This document shows positions 53,432 through 62,173 of a stretch of DNA of 64,000 nt, piece after piece. The stretch is from Stenotrophomonas sp. WZN-1 (GTDB lineage: Bacteria; Pseudomonadota; Gammaproteobacteria; Xanthomonadales; Xanthomonadaceae). How positions within the stretch are numbered: the first letter of the stretch is position 1; every line of letters starts with the position of its first letter. The stretch is from positions 124,001 to 188,000 of the forward strand of contig NZ_CP021768.1 in NCBI RefSeq assembly GCF_002192255.1. The letters run 5' to 3'. Below the pieces are notes generated by a model, which searched no databases, had not been told where the DNA came from, and worked only from the letters and a program-made list of their open reading frames with translations. The translations under genes were made by a program, and so were the position numbers.

Positions 53432-54814
53432 TCATGCAGGTGAAAGCTGCCTCACCATGTCGGCGATGATCACGTGGATCAGTGTTCTCATGAAATGCAC
53501 CTCGCCTTCCAGCGTTGGGCCGATGTCGGAACGGATCAACCATTGCTGGTTTTCCTGCAGCACTTCCGCGTAAAGCGACTGGGCTTCGCTCGCGATGCGG
53601 TCGATCTGATGGCGTAGCTGCCGGGTGGCAGCCGGCCTTCCCAGGCCCAGGGCTTCACCGGCGGAAACCAGATGCTCGAAACGAAGGTCGTGGAAGCGCG
53701 CGACACCGAGAATGGGCCACGACAGTTCCGAGCGTTCTGGCCAACGTGCGCCCTCGTCGGCATACGCGCGGGTCTCGTAACATGCGGTGGACAGCAGGTC
53801 GTAGTGGGGGGCCAATTCGATGCCTTTGTTGTCGACCAGGAAGCTCAGGTTCTTCAGGTGCGCATCGTTGTTGCCGGTGAGTACATTGAAGATCAACCAG
53901 TCGAACAGGCGGACGCGCGTCTTGAGCTTGCTTCTGCATTGCTCGACGATCACCTTCAGGGTGTCGATGCTGCCGAGCGTGTACTTGAACTGACGGTCGA
54001 GATTGAGCAGCTGGCAGGCGTCGATCGCGTGCCGGCGATGAATGGCGTCGGCGGTGATTTCGCGATCAAAGCGCTCGATGATGAAGACCGGCTCCGGTAC
54101 GTAGCGGCGCTCGATCTTCGGCACCTGCAGCCCCATGCGCTGTGCAAGGCACATCACGAACCATTCGTTGGCCACGCTGTGCGGGTAACTGCTGCTGGTG
54201 CTGTCAGGCTTGAGGATGTGGGTCGAGGGCTCGGCGCCCAGAGGCTGGTAGAGTTCCTCCCCCACCTCGATGATGGCCAGCTTGTGCTGGGCACCTGCCA
54301 GTGACATGCGCTTGGCGGCACCGGCAGCAAGCGATGTACGTGGCAGCCCCTGGATACGCCTGGAGAGTTCCGTGTCGGTCAGCGGTTCACTGCCGCCGGG
54401 GAGCAGGTGCGTCCCGGGCGGCAGCAGCGTCAACGAGCCTGCCGATTCCGCGCCGTAGGCGGTCAGCAAGGCGAACGCATCGGCGCCATCCACCCTGGCA
54501 TCGGTTGCCATCAGCGTGCGTTGTTGCTCTTCCGGCAGCAGATTGTCGAAATACCACTGCACCGGGCGCTGGCTGGAGCCGTCGGCGATGGCGGCCTCCT
54601 GCAGTGGCAATGCGGGTGCCAGCGGAAACCGATGTGGGTTGCCGAGCCACTCCGGCGCATAGGTGAAGCGCCACAGGTTTGCTGCCTCGGTCAGGCGGCC
54701 CACTGGCGCTTCATCGATGCTGACCTGCAGTTCGCGTGGTGGAAGCGGATAGTGCAGTCCAGGCAGGACGGTCGTTGTAATGACGTCCTTGAGGTCGATA
54801 CGGGGGGCGCTCAT
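53432..54814 (-). CDS. hipA: HipA-family serine/threonine kinase toxin
   Basis: The 460-residue protein has the HipA N-terminal subdomain (VGRLTEAANLWRFTYAPEWLG) and kinase domain: LAAGAAKRMSLAGAQHKLAIIEVG (P-loop-like), EPVFIIERFDRE, the catalytic FNVLTGNNDAHLKNLSFLVDN (NNDxHxKN) and LAPHYDLLST (metal-binding Asp). HipA phosphorylates aminoacyl-tRNA synthetases and causes growth arrest; HipB neutralises it. The start overlaps the hipB stop by 4 bases. The catalytic residues are intact. Confidence 0.92.
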   Translation of the reverse strand: MSAPRIDLKDVITTTVLPGLHYPLPPRELQVSIDEAPVGRLTEAANLWRFTYAPEWLGNPHRFPLAPALPLQEAAIADGSSQRPVQWYFDNLLPEEQQRTLMATDARVDGADAFALLTAYGAESAGSLTLLPPGTHLLPGGSEPLTDTELSRRIQGLPRTSLAAGAAKRMSLAGAQHKLAIIEVGEELYQPLGAEPSTHILKPDSTSSSYPHSVANEWFVMCLAQRMGLQVPKIERRYVPEPVFIIERFDREITADAIHRRHAIDACQLLNLDRQFKYTLGSIDTLKVIVEQCRSKLKTRVRLFDWLIFNVLTGNNDAHLKNLSFLVDNKGIELAPHYDLLSTACYETRAYADEGARWPERSELSWPILGVARFHDLRFEHLVSAGEALGLGRPAATRQLRHQIDRIASEAQSLYAEVLQENQQWLIRSDIGPTLEGEVHFMRTLIHVIIADMVRQLSPA

Positions 54815-55074
54815 GGCGCCTTCCCGTTGGCACGTTTGGCCAGCAGGGCCATCGCTTCGTCCGGCACGTCGATTTCGACATGCAGCCCCAGCTCGTCAAG
54901 CACGGTGAACAGCTTGCCCCATTGCACCGTGGTACCGCCGCGTTCGACCTTGGCCAGGAAATTCTCGCTGACCCCGATGCCTTCGGCGGTTGCATCCTGG
55001 CGCAGCCGCTGATGCTTGCGGGCGGCTCTCACCAATGGTCCCAAGGCCTCAGCCTTCTCAAGCCTGATCTTCAA
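54811..55074 (-). CDS. hipB: HipB-type XRE antitoxin/repressor
   Basis: The 87-residue protein has an XRE helix-turn-helix (LGPLVRAARKHQRLRQDATAEGIGVSENFLAKVERG) and a tail GTTVQWGKLFTVLDELGLHVEIDV that fits HipB. It binds operators in its own promoter and neutralises HipA. Four regularly spaced palindromes lie directly upstream. Confidence 0.9.
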   Translation of the reverse strand: MKIRLEKAEALGPLVRAARKHQRLRQDATAEGIGVSENFLAKVERGGTTVQWGKLFTVLDELGLHVEIDVPDEAMALLAKRANGKAP

Positions 55075-55132
55075 TGGGAGCTCCCCAGCAGAGCCTGACG
55101 CTCCGGATTCGACACATCGTCTATATCATACA

Positions 55133-55300
55133 ATCCTCACTGCAGTGAGGATTTCTCGCGCTGGACTCGATATCCACGAGAATCCTTGAGTTCTTGAGGA
55201 TTTTTATAGAAAAGAGCCGCATGCCATGAAATCCTCATCATCATAAGGATTTCTCTTTAATGATAGCCGGCTCGCTAGAAATCCTCATGAATACAAGGAT
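55133..55300. promoter_or_regulatory. Four hipBA operator palindromes
   Basis: Four 20-bp palindromes of form ATCCT-N10-AGGAT begin at 55133, 55182, 55231 and 55281: ATCCTCACTGCAGTGAGGAT, ATCCTTGAGTTCTTGAGGAT, ATCCTCATCATCATAAGGAT and ATCCTCATGAATACAAGGAT. The spacings are 49, 49 and 50 bases. E. coli HipB operators also have TATCC/GGATA halves and come as a set of four, though with 8 bases between the halves, so these are very likely the HipB-HipA binding sites. Confidence 0.85.
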
Positions 55301-55481
55301 TTTCGGCATGGAGTGCGATGCCCTTTCCGTCCATGGGCAGCGCCATGACGACGGGATTTCCGCGATGCGTGGGTCCAGGTGGGCCCGCCAGGAGCGTGCC
55401 CGGGAACCTCCGCCTGGAGCGCATGTTCAGGCTTGGTCGCATGCCGGCCACTACCAACCAGGGCCGCACGCAAAGCGCCCG

Positions 55482-56219
55482 CTACTTGCTCGCGCGCCGC
55501 GCGCCTTTCTCGTCTTCGTCCTTTGCATCGCCCCGGCTCTGCGCGAACTCCGGGAACGTCTTCGCGATCGAATCCTTGTCCGGAAGGATGTAGAACACAC
55601 CGCCCTTCTCGAACGTGGGCTGCACGATCTGCTCGTAGAACGCGGGCGTGACGTTGATGCAGCCGTGCGTAACGCGGTTGTCGTCCGGCGAAGGTGATGC
55701 CAGCCGTTCGGCGCGCTTCTCTTTCGGGGTGCCTGGCGGAAGTGGGTGCATCGAGACGGCGGAATCGTAGTCCACCCACAACACGCGCCCGGCATCGTCG
55801 GAGGGGCCGTAGCCACCAATGAAGCGGCCGGCAGGCGTGGTGCGGTCGTGGCCAGGAATCGCACTCAGTGCGAGCTTGGCGACGCCCGGTGCGGAGTGAT
55901 CGCCGATGGCCGAACCAAACAGCGCCGGTGCCGCGCCGCGCAGCTTGCCGTCGCCGCCGAAGACCAGAACCTGCGCCGCTGCCTTGTCCATGACCGCAAA
56001 CGGATAGCCCTGGTTGTCCTTGCTGGCAACGACCCAGCCGGCCAGCGCGATCACTGTTTCGGACACGCTCTGGTCGGGCGGAAGTTCATCAACGGCGGCC
56101 GCCGGTGGTGCAGGTGCGTCCTTGTCCCTGGCGTTGGCTACGCCGCTGCAAGCAACGGCCAGTGCCATGGCCAGTGCGGCATGGAGGGCGCGGCGTGCAG
56201 GGGAGGAGGAGGTACGAAT
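55482..56219 (-). CDS. Exported L,D-transpeptidase (YkuD fold)
   Basis: The protein has a signal segment (ARRALHAALAMALAVACSGVANA) and a YkuD domain: GYPFAVMDKAAAQVLVFGG, GDHSAPGVAKLALSAIPGHDRTTPAGRF and the catalytic DDNRVTHGCINVTPAFY (HGC). A charged tail ends DEDEKGARRASK. It would cross-link peptidoglycan or attach proteins. No ATG, GTG or TTG gives a good start: the open frame begins at a GTG (56294) without a ribosome site, while AAGGAG lies 7 bases before an in-frame ATT at 56219. The ATT start is proposed here and is uncertain. Confidence 0.75.
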   Translation of the reverse strand: MRTSSSPARRALHAALAMALAVACSGVANARDKDAPAPPAAAVDELPPDQSVSETVIALAGWVVASKDNQGYPFAVMDKAAAQVLVFGGDGKLRGAAPALFGSAIGDHSAPGVAKLALSAIPGHDRTTPAGRFIGGYGPSDDAGRVLWVDYDSAVSMHPLPPGTPKEKRAERLASPSPDDNRVTHGCINVTPAFYEQIVQPTFEKGGVFYILPDKDSIAKTFPEFAQSRGDAKDEDEKGARRASK

Positions 56220-56334
56220 GGGACGGCTCCTTGCAATGCAATTTTGGGTGGAAGGATGCCAGTGGCCGGCGAAGGCCACTGGGTCCCGATACACCCGATA
56301 CAGAGGTGGATCAATTCAAACGGTGAGGGAGCGA

Positions 56335-56607
56335 TTACCCGCGCGGCTTGCGGCCGGCAGGTGCCCTTTCAAGCTGCTGCACGCGACCTTCGATCTGGTC
56401 CAGACGCTGGTTGGCCTGCTGTGCCGACTGGTTGGCCGACTCCGCGCTCTGCGCAGCACCCTGCACCTTTACATCGAGCTGATCGAGACGCGAGTTGATC
56501 GTTGCAAACTCGTTCTTGTAAGAGGCGCAGGCGCCAAGGCTGACGGTGGCGATAAGTGCTACCGCAAGTGCGCGGGCCGTCTTCATGTGTTGCGGGTTCA
56601 GGTTCAT
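56335..56607 (-). CDS. Lpp/OprI-like small outer-membrane lipoprotein
   Basis: The 90-residue protein has a signal with lipobox (ALIATVSLGACAS). A coiled coil of heptads follows (NSRLDQLDVKVQGAAQSAESANQSAQQANQRLDQIEGRVQQLE), ending basic (GRKPRG). This matches Braun-type lipoproteins such as OprI, which coat or tether the outer membrane. The C-terminal Lys needed for covalent murein attachment is not terminal here. The start at 56607 follows GAAGGAGGG; an internal ATG at 56586 is possible. Confidence 0.8.
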   Translation of the reverse strand: MNLNPQHMKTARALAVALIATVSLGACASYKNEFATINSRLDQLDVKVQGAAQSAESANQSAQQANQRLDQIEGRVQQLERAPAGRKPRG

Positions 56608-56818
56608 TGCATTCCCTCCTTCGTCTGGGGAAGCTGGAATATAGCGGCGTTTGTTCCCGCAGCTACCAAGCGCTTTCAGCTGGAATTTGAATACGTGGAT
56701 GCACTGTGAAGCCCGCTTCTGACCCAGGCTTAACAAGCGGGATCAGGCGAGCTGAACTGCGTCGGCGGAACGCCTTGCGCCTGTTCAACATCGCCAATTC
56801 ATCAGTATGAAGCCGCTG

Positions 56819-57823
56819 TCACGGCACTTGCGTATCCGCGCCATTTCCAGCGGTGCAGGCGGGCTTCCATCCACTCGCCTCAAACACGGTCGCGGCGGTG
56901 TCGGGGCGTACATCCAGCAGCGTGGCGATGGCCCTGGTCCGGTCTGGCGCGCGGGAAACATAGTCGCGGGCGATGCGGTAGCCGATCCAGTAACCGAGGT
57001 CGCCGCGCCGTGCCTCATCGCCGGGACCGTTGTACAGCCACTTCGAAAGATCAGTGCCTGTGCTGTCCTGTACGAACGCGCGCTCCAGCGCACATTCGCG
57101 GCCTTGCGTCCAACGACGCAGATGCGCGTTGGCCGGTTGCCCCGAGATCAGTTCGCCCACGTACTCGGCGCCGCCTTCAAGCAGCGTCTGATAGAGCAGG
57201 GTGGGCTGCGCAACATCGACGCTCGCACCGGGCTGTTGCACATGCACGTACTCATGGGCGATCAGGTGCACGAAACGATCGCCGACGTCGTGCTGCATCC
57301 AGTCGGCGTTGCACAGTGCTTCCAGTCCGATCACCACACCGTCGAGCGTGGTGACACCGCCACTGTTGCCCCGCCCGACCAGTACGGTGACCGGAGGAAA
57401 ACGTGCAGAAGGGAGCAGCGTGCCCAACCGATCAAGTGCATTGGCAACCCGCGTGCGGACCGCCGGCAATGCCGCTGCACAGGTGCGCGCCTTGGCGAAC
57501 AACGCCGGCTTGTCCTGGATGGTCCTGGCCAAACGCTCCATCGAACCGATGCGGCTATCGGCGAAGCTGCGCAATGCTTCCGTGCCGGTGTCCAGGTAGC
57601 CGCGCTGCAGATCTTCGGCACTCGGTTTTCCTCCACTGGCATCCAGCACGTTGAAGAAACGCGCGACATCGTCTGTCTGTACCACGATGCGTGCAGAAGG
57701 TTGGGCGCGCTCGGCCGCGTTGGCGGGCAGCAGCATCATCGGCAGGACGACGAGCAGCAGCACCCGCACTGCGCGGCGCGCTTGGGGCGGAAACAGCAGT
57801 GATGCGACGGGCACGTGCGGCAT
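56819..57823 (-). CDS. Exported DUF2268-like putative Zn-protease
   Basis: The 334-residue protein has a signal peptide (VLLLVVLPMMLLPANAAE). The motif LIAHEYVHVQQ (HExxH) is followed by LLEGGAEYVGELISGQ, where the Glu is a likely third zinc ligand, as in DUF2268 predicted Zn-dependent proteases. A Ser/Gly-rich loop VGRGNSGGVTTLDGVVIGLEAL precedes it. It is probably periplasmic; the substrate is unknown. Confidence 0.8.
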   Translation of the reverse strand: MPHVPVASLLFPPQARRAVRVLLLVVLPMMLLPANAAERAQPSARIVVQTDDVARFFNVLDASGGKPSAEDLQRGYLDTGTEALRSFADSRIGSMERLARTIQDKPALFAKARTCAAALPAVRTRVANALDRLGTLLPSARFPPVTVLVGRGNSGGVTTLDGVVIGLEALCNADWMQHDVGDRFVHLIAHEYVHVQQPGASVDVAQPTLLYQTLLEGGAEYVGELISGQPANAHLRRWTQGRECALERAFVQDSTGTDLSKWLYNGPGDEARRGDLGYWIGYRIARDYVSRAPDRTRAIATLLDVRPDTAATVFEASGWKPACTAGNGADTQVP

Positions 57824-57984
57824 ATGGAGTTCCCTGAACGCCAGCCTTATTTATACACCAGTCAGTTCAATATTCAGGGTTGATTAGACCCCCTAACGGA
57901 TAATTCACACCTGTCGACCGCCTCTTCTCTCCCCCCCTTCCGGGAGGCGGCCGACGAAACCAAAATAATTAAAGGTGTGTCCCG

Positions 57985-58560
57985 ATGAACAAGAATTCGC
58001 TGCTCGCCCTGAGTCTTCTGGCTGCTCTGCCGTTCGCTGCATCGGCAACCGACGGCCTGTCGTACAACTACGTTGAAGGCGGCTACGTGAACACCGATGC
58101 CAAGGGCGGCGACGCCGATGGCTGGAAGGTGAAGGGTTCCGTGGCGGTGCACCCGAACTTCCACATCTTCGGCGACTACAGCGCGCAGGAGACCGACAAG
58201 TTCAAGAATGACGTCGACCAGTGGCGCATCGGTGCCGGCTACAACTACGGCATCGCACCGAACACCGACCTGGTGGCCCGCGTCGCGTACCAGAAGTTCG
58301 ACATGAAGCATGGCCTGGACTTCAACGGCTACTCGACCGAAGTCGGCGTGCGCACCGCGTTCAACCCGTACGTGGAAGGCTACGTGATGGCCGGCTACGA
58401 GGACTACACCAAGAAGCACGGCATCAACCCGGACGGCGAGTTCTACGGCCGCGTCGGCGCCACCGCCAAGTTCAACCAGAACTGGGGCCTGAGTGGCGAA
58501 GTGAAGCTGGCCAAGGCCGGCGACCGCGAGTGGTTCGTGGGCCCGCGCTTCACCTGGTAA
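57985..58560 (+). CDS. ax21: Ax21-family outer-membrane beta-barrel protein
   Basis: The 191-residue protein has a signal peptide (LLALSLLAALPFAASA) and alternating strands (GLSYNYVEGGYVNTDAK; YNYGIAPNTDLVARVAYQKF). It ends WFVGPRFTW with a terminal aromatic. Ax21 proteins are Xanthomonas/Stenotrophomonas outer-membrane proteins released in vesicles and linked to biofilm and virulence. A strong AAAGGTGTG site precedes the ATG. A terminator follows. Confidence 0.9.
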   Translation: MNKNSLLALSLLAALPFAASATDGLSYNYVEGGYVNTDAKGGDADGWKVKGSVAVHPNFHIFGDYSAQETDKFKNDVDQWRIGAGYNYGIAPNTDLVARVAYQKFDMKHGLDFNGYSTEVGVRTAFNPYVEGYVMAGYEDYTKKHGINPDGEFYGRVGATAKFNQNWGLSGEVKLAKAGDREWFVGPRFTW

Positions 58561-58625
58561 CAAACGCCTGTCGTTAGTGCGTGTTGTGCTGGCGTGTGAC
58601 TCTCTCTCTCTCCCACACGCCAACC

Positions 58626-58655
58626 GAAGCCCGGCCTCGCGCCGGGCTTCACTTT
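58626..58655 (+). terminator. Terminator after ax21
   Basis: GAAGCCCGGC-CTCGC-GCCGGGCTTC followed by ACTTTT is a perfect 10-bp stem with a short T-run. Confidence 0.85.
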
Positions 58656-58683
58656 TATGGGCCGCGTGGCGCGACAATGCGGC

Positions 58684-59451
58684 ATGGGCGACCCTTGCTC
58701 TCTCGCAGGTACCGGCACGACCTACCAGGAGCATCTGGCACCCGCCCCGCTGCGTGGCCGCTTCGGCCAGCTGTGGCAGAGCCAGCTCCCTGACGATGCT
58801 GACGGGCACATCACCGTGCTGCCCGATGGCTGCGTGGACATCCTTTGGCGCGATGGTGCGCTGTTTGTCGTCGGCCCTGACCGGGTAGCCGCACATCCGG
58901 TGCTGGCAGCGGGCGCGCAGGTGCTGGGGGCGCGCTTCCGGCCCGGGCAGGCGGTGGCCGCGCTGGGCCTGCCATTGGCTGAGATCATCGGCCAGGCGGT
59001 GCCGTTGGCTGATCTGAAGGGACGATGGGCGGCAGAGGCTGCGGCCTCCATCGGCGACACCGCGCCTGCGCAGCGCCTGCAGCGGATGGCGCACTGCCTG
59101 CAGCCGCACCTCGGGGACGCGGCGCTCGACAGCCGGTCACAGCGGGCGCACGTCCTGTTCCAGGCGCTTGCCAGGGGGCATGCCACGCTGGATGAGCTCG
59201 CGGCACGCCTGAGCCTGAGTCCACGCAGCCTGCGGCGCTTCAGCCAGGTGCAGTTCGGCTACGGGGCCAAGACGCTGGAGCGGATCCTGCGCCTGCAACG
59301 CTTCCTGCGCCGCAGCCGCGCGCTGCCGCAGCACTCGTTGGCGATGCTGGCCGCCGAGGCTGGCTATGCCGACCAGGCCCATCTCAGCCGCGAAGCACGT
59401 GAACTGGGTGGCATGACCGCACGCGAACTGCGCCGGGAGTGGGGCCAATGA
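58684..59451 (+). CDS. AraC-family transcriptional regulator (DUF6597-like N-domain)
   Basis: The 255-residue protein has an N-terminal sensory domain (YQEHLAPAPLRGRFGQLWQSQ...HITVLPDGCVDILWRDGALFVVGPD; GARFRPGQAVAALGLPLAE), as in DUF6597. The C-terminal AraC domain is TLDELAARLSLSPRSLRRFSQVQFGYGAKTLERILRLQRFL...LAMLAAEAGYADQAHLSREARELGGMTARELR. The start is set at ATG 58684. It precedes a VOC gene by 68 bases, a common pair. Confidence 0.87.
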   Translation: MGDPCSLAGTGTTYQEHLAPAPLRGRFGQLWQSQLPDDADGHITVLPDGCVDILWRDGALFVVGPDRVAAHPVLAAGAQVLGARFRPGQAVAALGLPLAEIIGQAVPLADLKGRWAAEAAASIGDTAPAQRLQRMAHCLQPHLGDAALDSRSQRAHVLFQALARGHATLDELAARLSLSPRSLRRFSQVQFGYGAKTLERILRLQRFLRRSRALPQHSLAMLAAEAGYADQAHLSREARELGGMTARELRREWGQ

Positions 59452-59519
59452 TGGCCGTTTCGTTCAAGACCGCGGTGCCGCGCTGACCGAAGCTGGGGTT
59501 CCATCCACGGAGCCACCCC

Positions 59520-59888
59520 ATGAGCCATGCCGCCACCCACGATGCCGAACGCTGCATCGACAACATCGAATTCAACGTCGCCGACATCGCCCGCAGCAAA
59601 CGCTTCTACGGCGAGGTGTTTGGCTGGAACTTCACCGACTATGGCCCGGCCTACACCGAGTTCGACGATGGCCGCCTGAAGGGTGGCTTCGTGGCCGACG
59701 CACCGGTGCGCGCGCACGGCGGTCCGCTGGTGATCCTGTACTGCGCGGACCTGGCCGGTGCACAGCAGCGCGTGGTTGCCGCCGGTGGCGAGGTGGTGCG
59801 GGCGGTGTTCGCCTTCCCCGGCGGCCGCCGCTTCCACTTCCGTGATCTGGATGGCTATGAGCTGGCGGTCTGGAGTGACGTGGATTGA
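59520..59888 (+). CDS. VOC-superfamily protein (glyoxalase-like)
   Basis: The 122-residue protein has a single VOC fold: AERCIDNIEFNVADIARSKRFYGEVFGWNFTDYGPAYTEFDDGRL and VFAFPGGRRFHFRDLDGYELAVWSD. The FxDPDGxxxxxW-like ending is typical. Family members include glyoxalases, dioxygenases and resistance proteins; the substrate is unknown. Confidence 0.88.
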   Translation: MSHAATHDAERCIDNIEFNVADIARSKRFYGEVFGWNFTDYGPAYTEFDDGRLKGGFVADAPVRAHGGPLVILYCADLAGAQQRVVAAGGEVVRAVFAFPGGRRFHFRDLDGYELAVWSDVD

Positions 59889-60011
59889 GGTCTTCCGGCC
59901 TTTGTCGGTGGACGGAACGAGAACCGCTCCGTCCCCGGTCAGGCGGTTCCGCTATGATCGCCGGCACATCGCCGTCGGCGATGCACCCGTCTGAAGCCAG
60001 CAGGAACTGCC

Positions 60012-60986
60012 GTGAATTCCCAGCCCGCACCGATCACCGCCCTCAACCACACGCTCGACAACGAGCCGCAGCAGATCACTGCGCCGCTCACCCATTCGGC
60101 GGCGTTCCTGGTGCTGAAGGTGAAGGATGACGAGGCGTCGATCGCCAAGGCGCGCGAGGTGCTGGCCAGCACTGATGATCTGATCAAGAACACCGCCATC
60201 CGCGAGATCGAGCGCACTTTCACCTGCAACGTGGCCATCGGCCACCGCGTGTGGCAGCCGCTGGTGGGCACGACGCCGCCGCGCGAGCTGACGCCGTTCC
60301 GCGAGATCAAGGGCGCCACCCATACCGCCGTGTCCACGCCGGGCGACGTGCTTTACCACATCCGCGCGCGCACCATGGACCTGATCGTGGCGTTCGAGCG
60401 CAACCTGCTGATGGCGTTCGGCGATGCGGTGGAAACGGTCGATGACGTGGCCGGCTTCCGCTACTTCGATGGCCGCGATCTGCTCGACTTCGTTGATGGC
60501 ACTGCCAACCCGGAAGGGCTGTCGCTGCCGGAAGCCACCATCGTGGGCGATGAAGATCCCGAACATGCCGGTGGCAGCTATGTGGTGGTGCAGAAGTACC
60601 TGCACAACCTCGATGCCTGGCGCGCGCAGAAGACCGAGGCGCAGGAAGCAATCATCGGCCGCACCAAGCACGACAACATCGAGCTGGACGATGCACCGGC
60701 CGAGGCGCAGAAATCGCACAAGACGCTGTGCACCATCGAGGATGCCGACGGCGAGCACGAGATCCTGCGTGACAACATGCCGTTTGCCAACCCGGGCCGT
60801 GGCGAATACGGCACCTACTTCATCGGCTACACCCGCCGCCTGTGGGTGATCGAGAAGATGCTCGAGCGCATGTTCATCGGCAATCCTGCGCCGCTGCACG
60901 ACCGCATCCTCGACTTCTCCACCGCTACCACCGGCGTGACCTTCTTCGCGCCCTCGCGCAAGGTGCTGGCTGACTTGGGCGAGTGA
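60012..60986 (+). CDS. Dyp-type haem peroxidase
   Basis: The 324-residue protein is a class B-like DyP peroxidase. The signature FVDGTANPEG holds the GxxDG-type distal Asp. The proximal haem His is likely in the SYVVVQKYLHNLDAWR or adjacent region, and RDNMPFANPGRGEYGTYFIGYTRRLWVIEKMLERM matches the C-terminal part. It starts at GTG. It reduces peroxides while oxidising dyes or phenolics. Confidence 0.9.
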   Translation: MNSQPAPITALNHTLDNEPQQITAPLTHSAAFLVLKVKDDEASIAKAREVLASTDDLIKNTAIREIERTFTCNVAIGHRVWQPLVGTTPPRELTPFREIKGATHTAVSTPGDVLYHIRARTMDLIVAFERNLLMAFGDAVETVDDVAGFRYFDGRDLLDFVDGTANPEGLSLPEATIVGDEDPEHAGGSYVVVQKYLHNLDAWRAQKTEAQEAIIGRTKHDNIELDDAPAEAQKSHKTLCTIEDADGEHEILRDNMPFANPGRGEYGTYFIGYTRRLWVIEKMLERMFIGNPAPLHDRILDFSTATTGVTFFAPSRKVLADLGE

Positions 60987-61065
60987 TCGCGCCGTGCCGA
61001 CCGCCATTTGCCTGTCATCTACTGCGCCGACCATCAGCCGTTGGATGAGAGCGCAGGGGCGGGCG

Positions 61066-61485
61066 ATGGCGATGGCAAGGAACATAACCGGCGCACGCCG
61101 CTGGTGGCGGCCTCTGGCCGCAGTGTTCGGCGCATTGGCACTGGGGAGTGCCGCAGTGTCCGCACAGGAAGCCCCTGCGCATTGGATGGCCTATGCCGCC
61201 GCCGTGGGCGGCCAGCTGCAGCAGCGCCTGCAACAGGAGCAGGACCCGCACGCGCAGCGTGTACTGGAATGGCTGCAGGCACACCCCGACGCACCGACGC
61301 CGCTGCCGGTGAGCGTATGGATCGCGGCGGATGGCCGCATTTCGAAACTGGAATTCGACAGCCTGGGCGATGCCCAGGTCGACGCCGACCTGCGCGCGAC
61401 GCTGCAGGCCGCGCCGTTGCAGGCGGCACCGCCGCCCGACATGCGCCAACCGCTGCGGCTGGGCCTGGTACTGGAGCCGAAGTAG
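61066..61485 (+). CDS. Exported small protein with TonB-C-terminal-like domain
   Basis: The 139-residue protein has an N-terminal signal (WWRPLAAVFGALALGSAAVSA) and a C-terminal part PLPVSVWIAADGRISKLEFDSLGDAQVDADLRATLQAAPL. That resembles the TonB C-terminal repeat (v.i..dG.v...v..Ssg...lD.a...). The start at 61066 follows GGGGCGGG. It may assist TonB-dependent uptake; a TonB receptor gene is nearby. The match is a pattern only. Confidence 0.6.
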   Translation: MAMARNITGARRWWRPLAAVFGALALGSAAVSAQEAPAHWMAYAAAVGGQLQQRLQQEQDPHAQRVLEWLQAHPDAPTPLPVSVWIAADGRISKLEFDSLGDAQVDADLRATLQAAPLQAAPPPDMRQPLRLGLVLEPK

Positions 61486-61600
61486 ATCCACGCCATGCGT
61501 GGATGTGTTGGGTAGATGCCGACCTTGGTCGGCAGGCGCGCCAACCAAGGTTGGCGACTACCGGTGGCCCCCAGCCACGCATGGCGTGGCTCTACTGCGT
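61486..61600. repeat. Cluster of REP-type palindromes
   Basis: Four short hairpins follow in a row: ATCCACGCC-ATGCGTGGAT, TGCCGACC-TTGGTCGGCA, CGCCAACC-AAGGTTGGCG and AGCCACGC-ATGGCGTGGCT. They are joined by GTAG or CTAC tags. They separate the convergent TonB-C-like and pnuC genes. Confidence 0.8.
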
Positions 61601-62173
61601 TGCCACCTGCGGCTCGCGTGCGGCTGCGCTCCATGCGCGCAGGCCGAACACGGCCAGGCCGAGGAAGAATACGTACAGCGCGGCGGTCACGTGCAGCGAC
61701 TTGAACAGGTACGCACCCACGTACACCACGTCCACCGCGATCCACACCCACCAGCAGGCCACGTGGCGGCGTGCCTGCCACCACTGGCCGACCAGGCTCA
61801 GCGCGGTCAGCATGGCGTCCAGCCAGGGCAGTGCGGCATCGGTGAAGGTGTGCATGGCCGCGCCCAGCGCCACGCCACCGCACAGGCCGATGGCCAGGTC
61901 GCGCAGCAGCTTGCCGCGTGCCAGTGGCACGATGCGGACGCTGCCTTCGTCGGCGGCGTGCTGCCGCCAGTTGAGCCAGCCATAGACCAGGAAGCCACCG
62001 AAGGCGACCTGCAGCAGGGTGTCCGAGTACAGCTTGGCCTCGGCGAAGACCAGCCCGTACAGCGTCACCGACAGCAGGCCCACCGGCCACGCCACCAGCC
62101 GGCGCCGGGCCATCAGCCAGACGCCAAGGATGCTGCACAGCGCGGCGGCCCACTCGAGCATCACGTCGCTCAC
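61592..62173 (-). CDS. pnuC: PnuC-type vitamin precursor transporter
   Basis: The 193-residue inner-membrane protein has about seven membrane segments. Conserved parts are LYGLVFAEAKLYSDTLLQVAFGGFLVYGWLNWRQH (the WxxW-type motif region) and CWWVWIAVDVVYVGAYLFKSLHVTAALYVFFLGLAVFGLRAW. PnuC carries nicotinamide riboside; relatives PnuT and PnuX carry thiamine and riboflavin. The GTG start overlaps the TonB receptor stop by 4 bases (GTGA), so they are coupled and may move the same substrate. Confidence 0.85.
   Translation of the reverse strand: MSDVMLEWAAALCSILGVWLMARRRLVAWPVGLLSVTLYGLVFAEAKLYSDTLLQVAFGGFLVYGWLNWRQHAADEGSVRIVPLARGKLLRDLAIGLCGGVALGAAMHTFTDAALPWLDAMLTALSLVGQWWQARRHVACWWVWIAVDVVYVGAYLFKSLHVTAALYVFFLGLAVFGLRAWSAAAREPQVATQ

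Noticed and set aside
55133..55300. Regular 49-50 bp repeats resembling a tiny CRISPR array
   Set aside because: The units are 20-bp palindromes that vary inside, sit directly upstream of hipB and match operator half-sites; no cas genes exist in the window.
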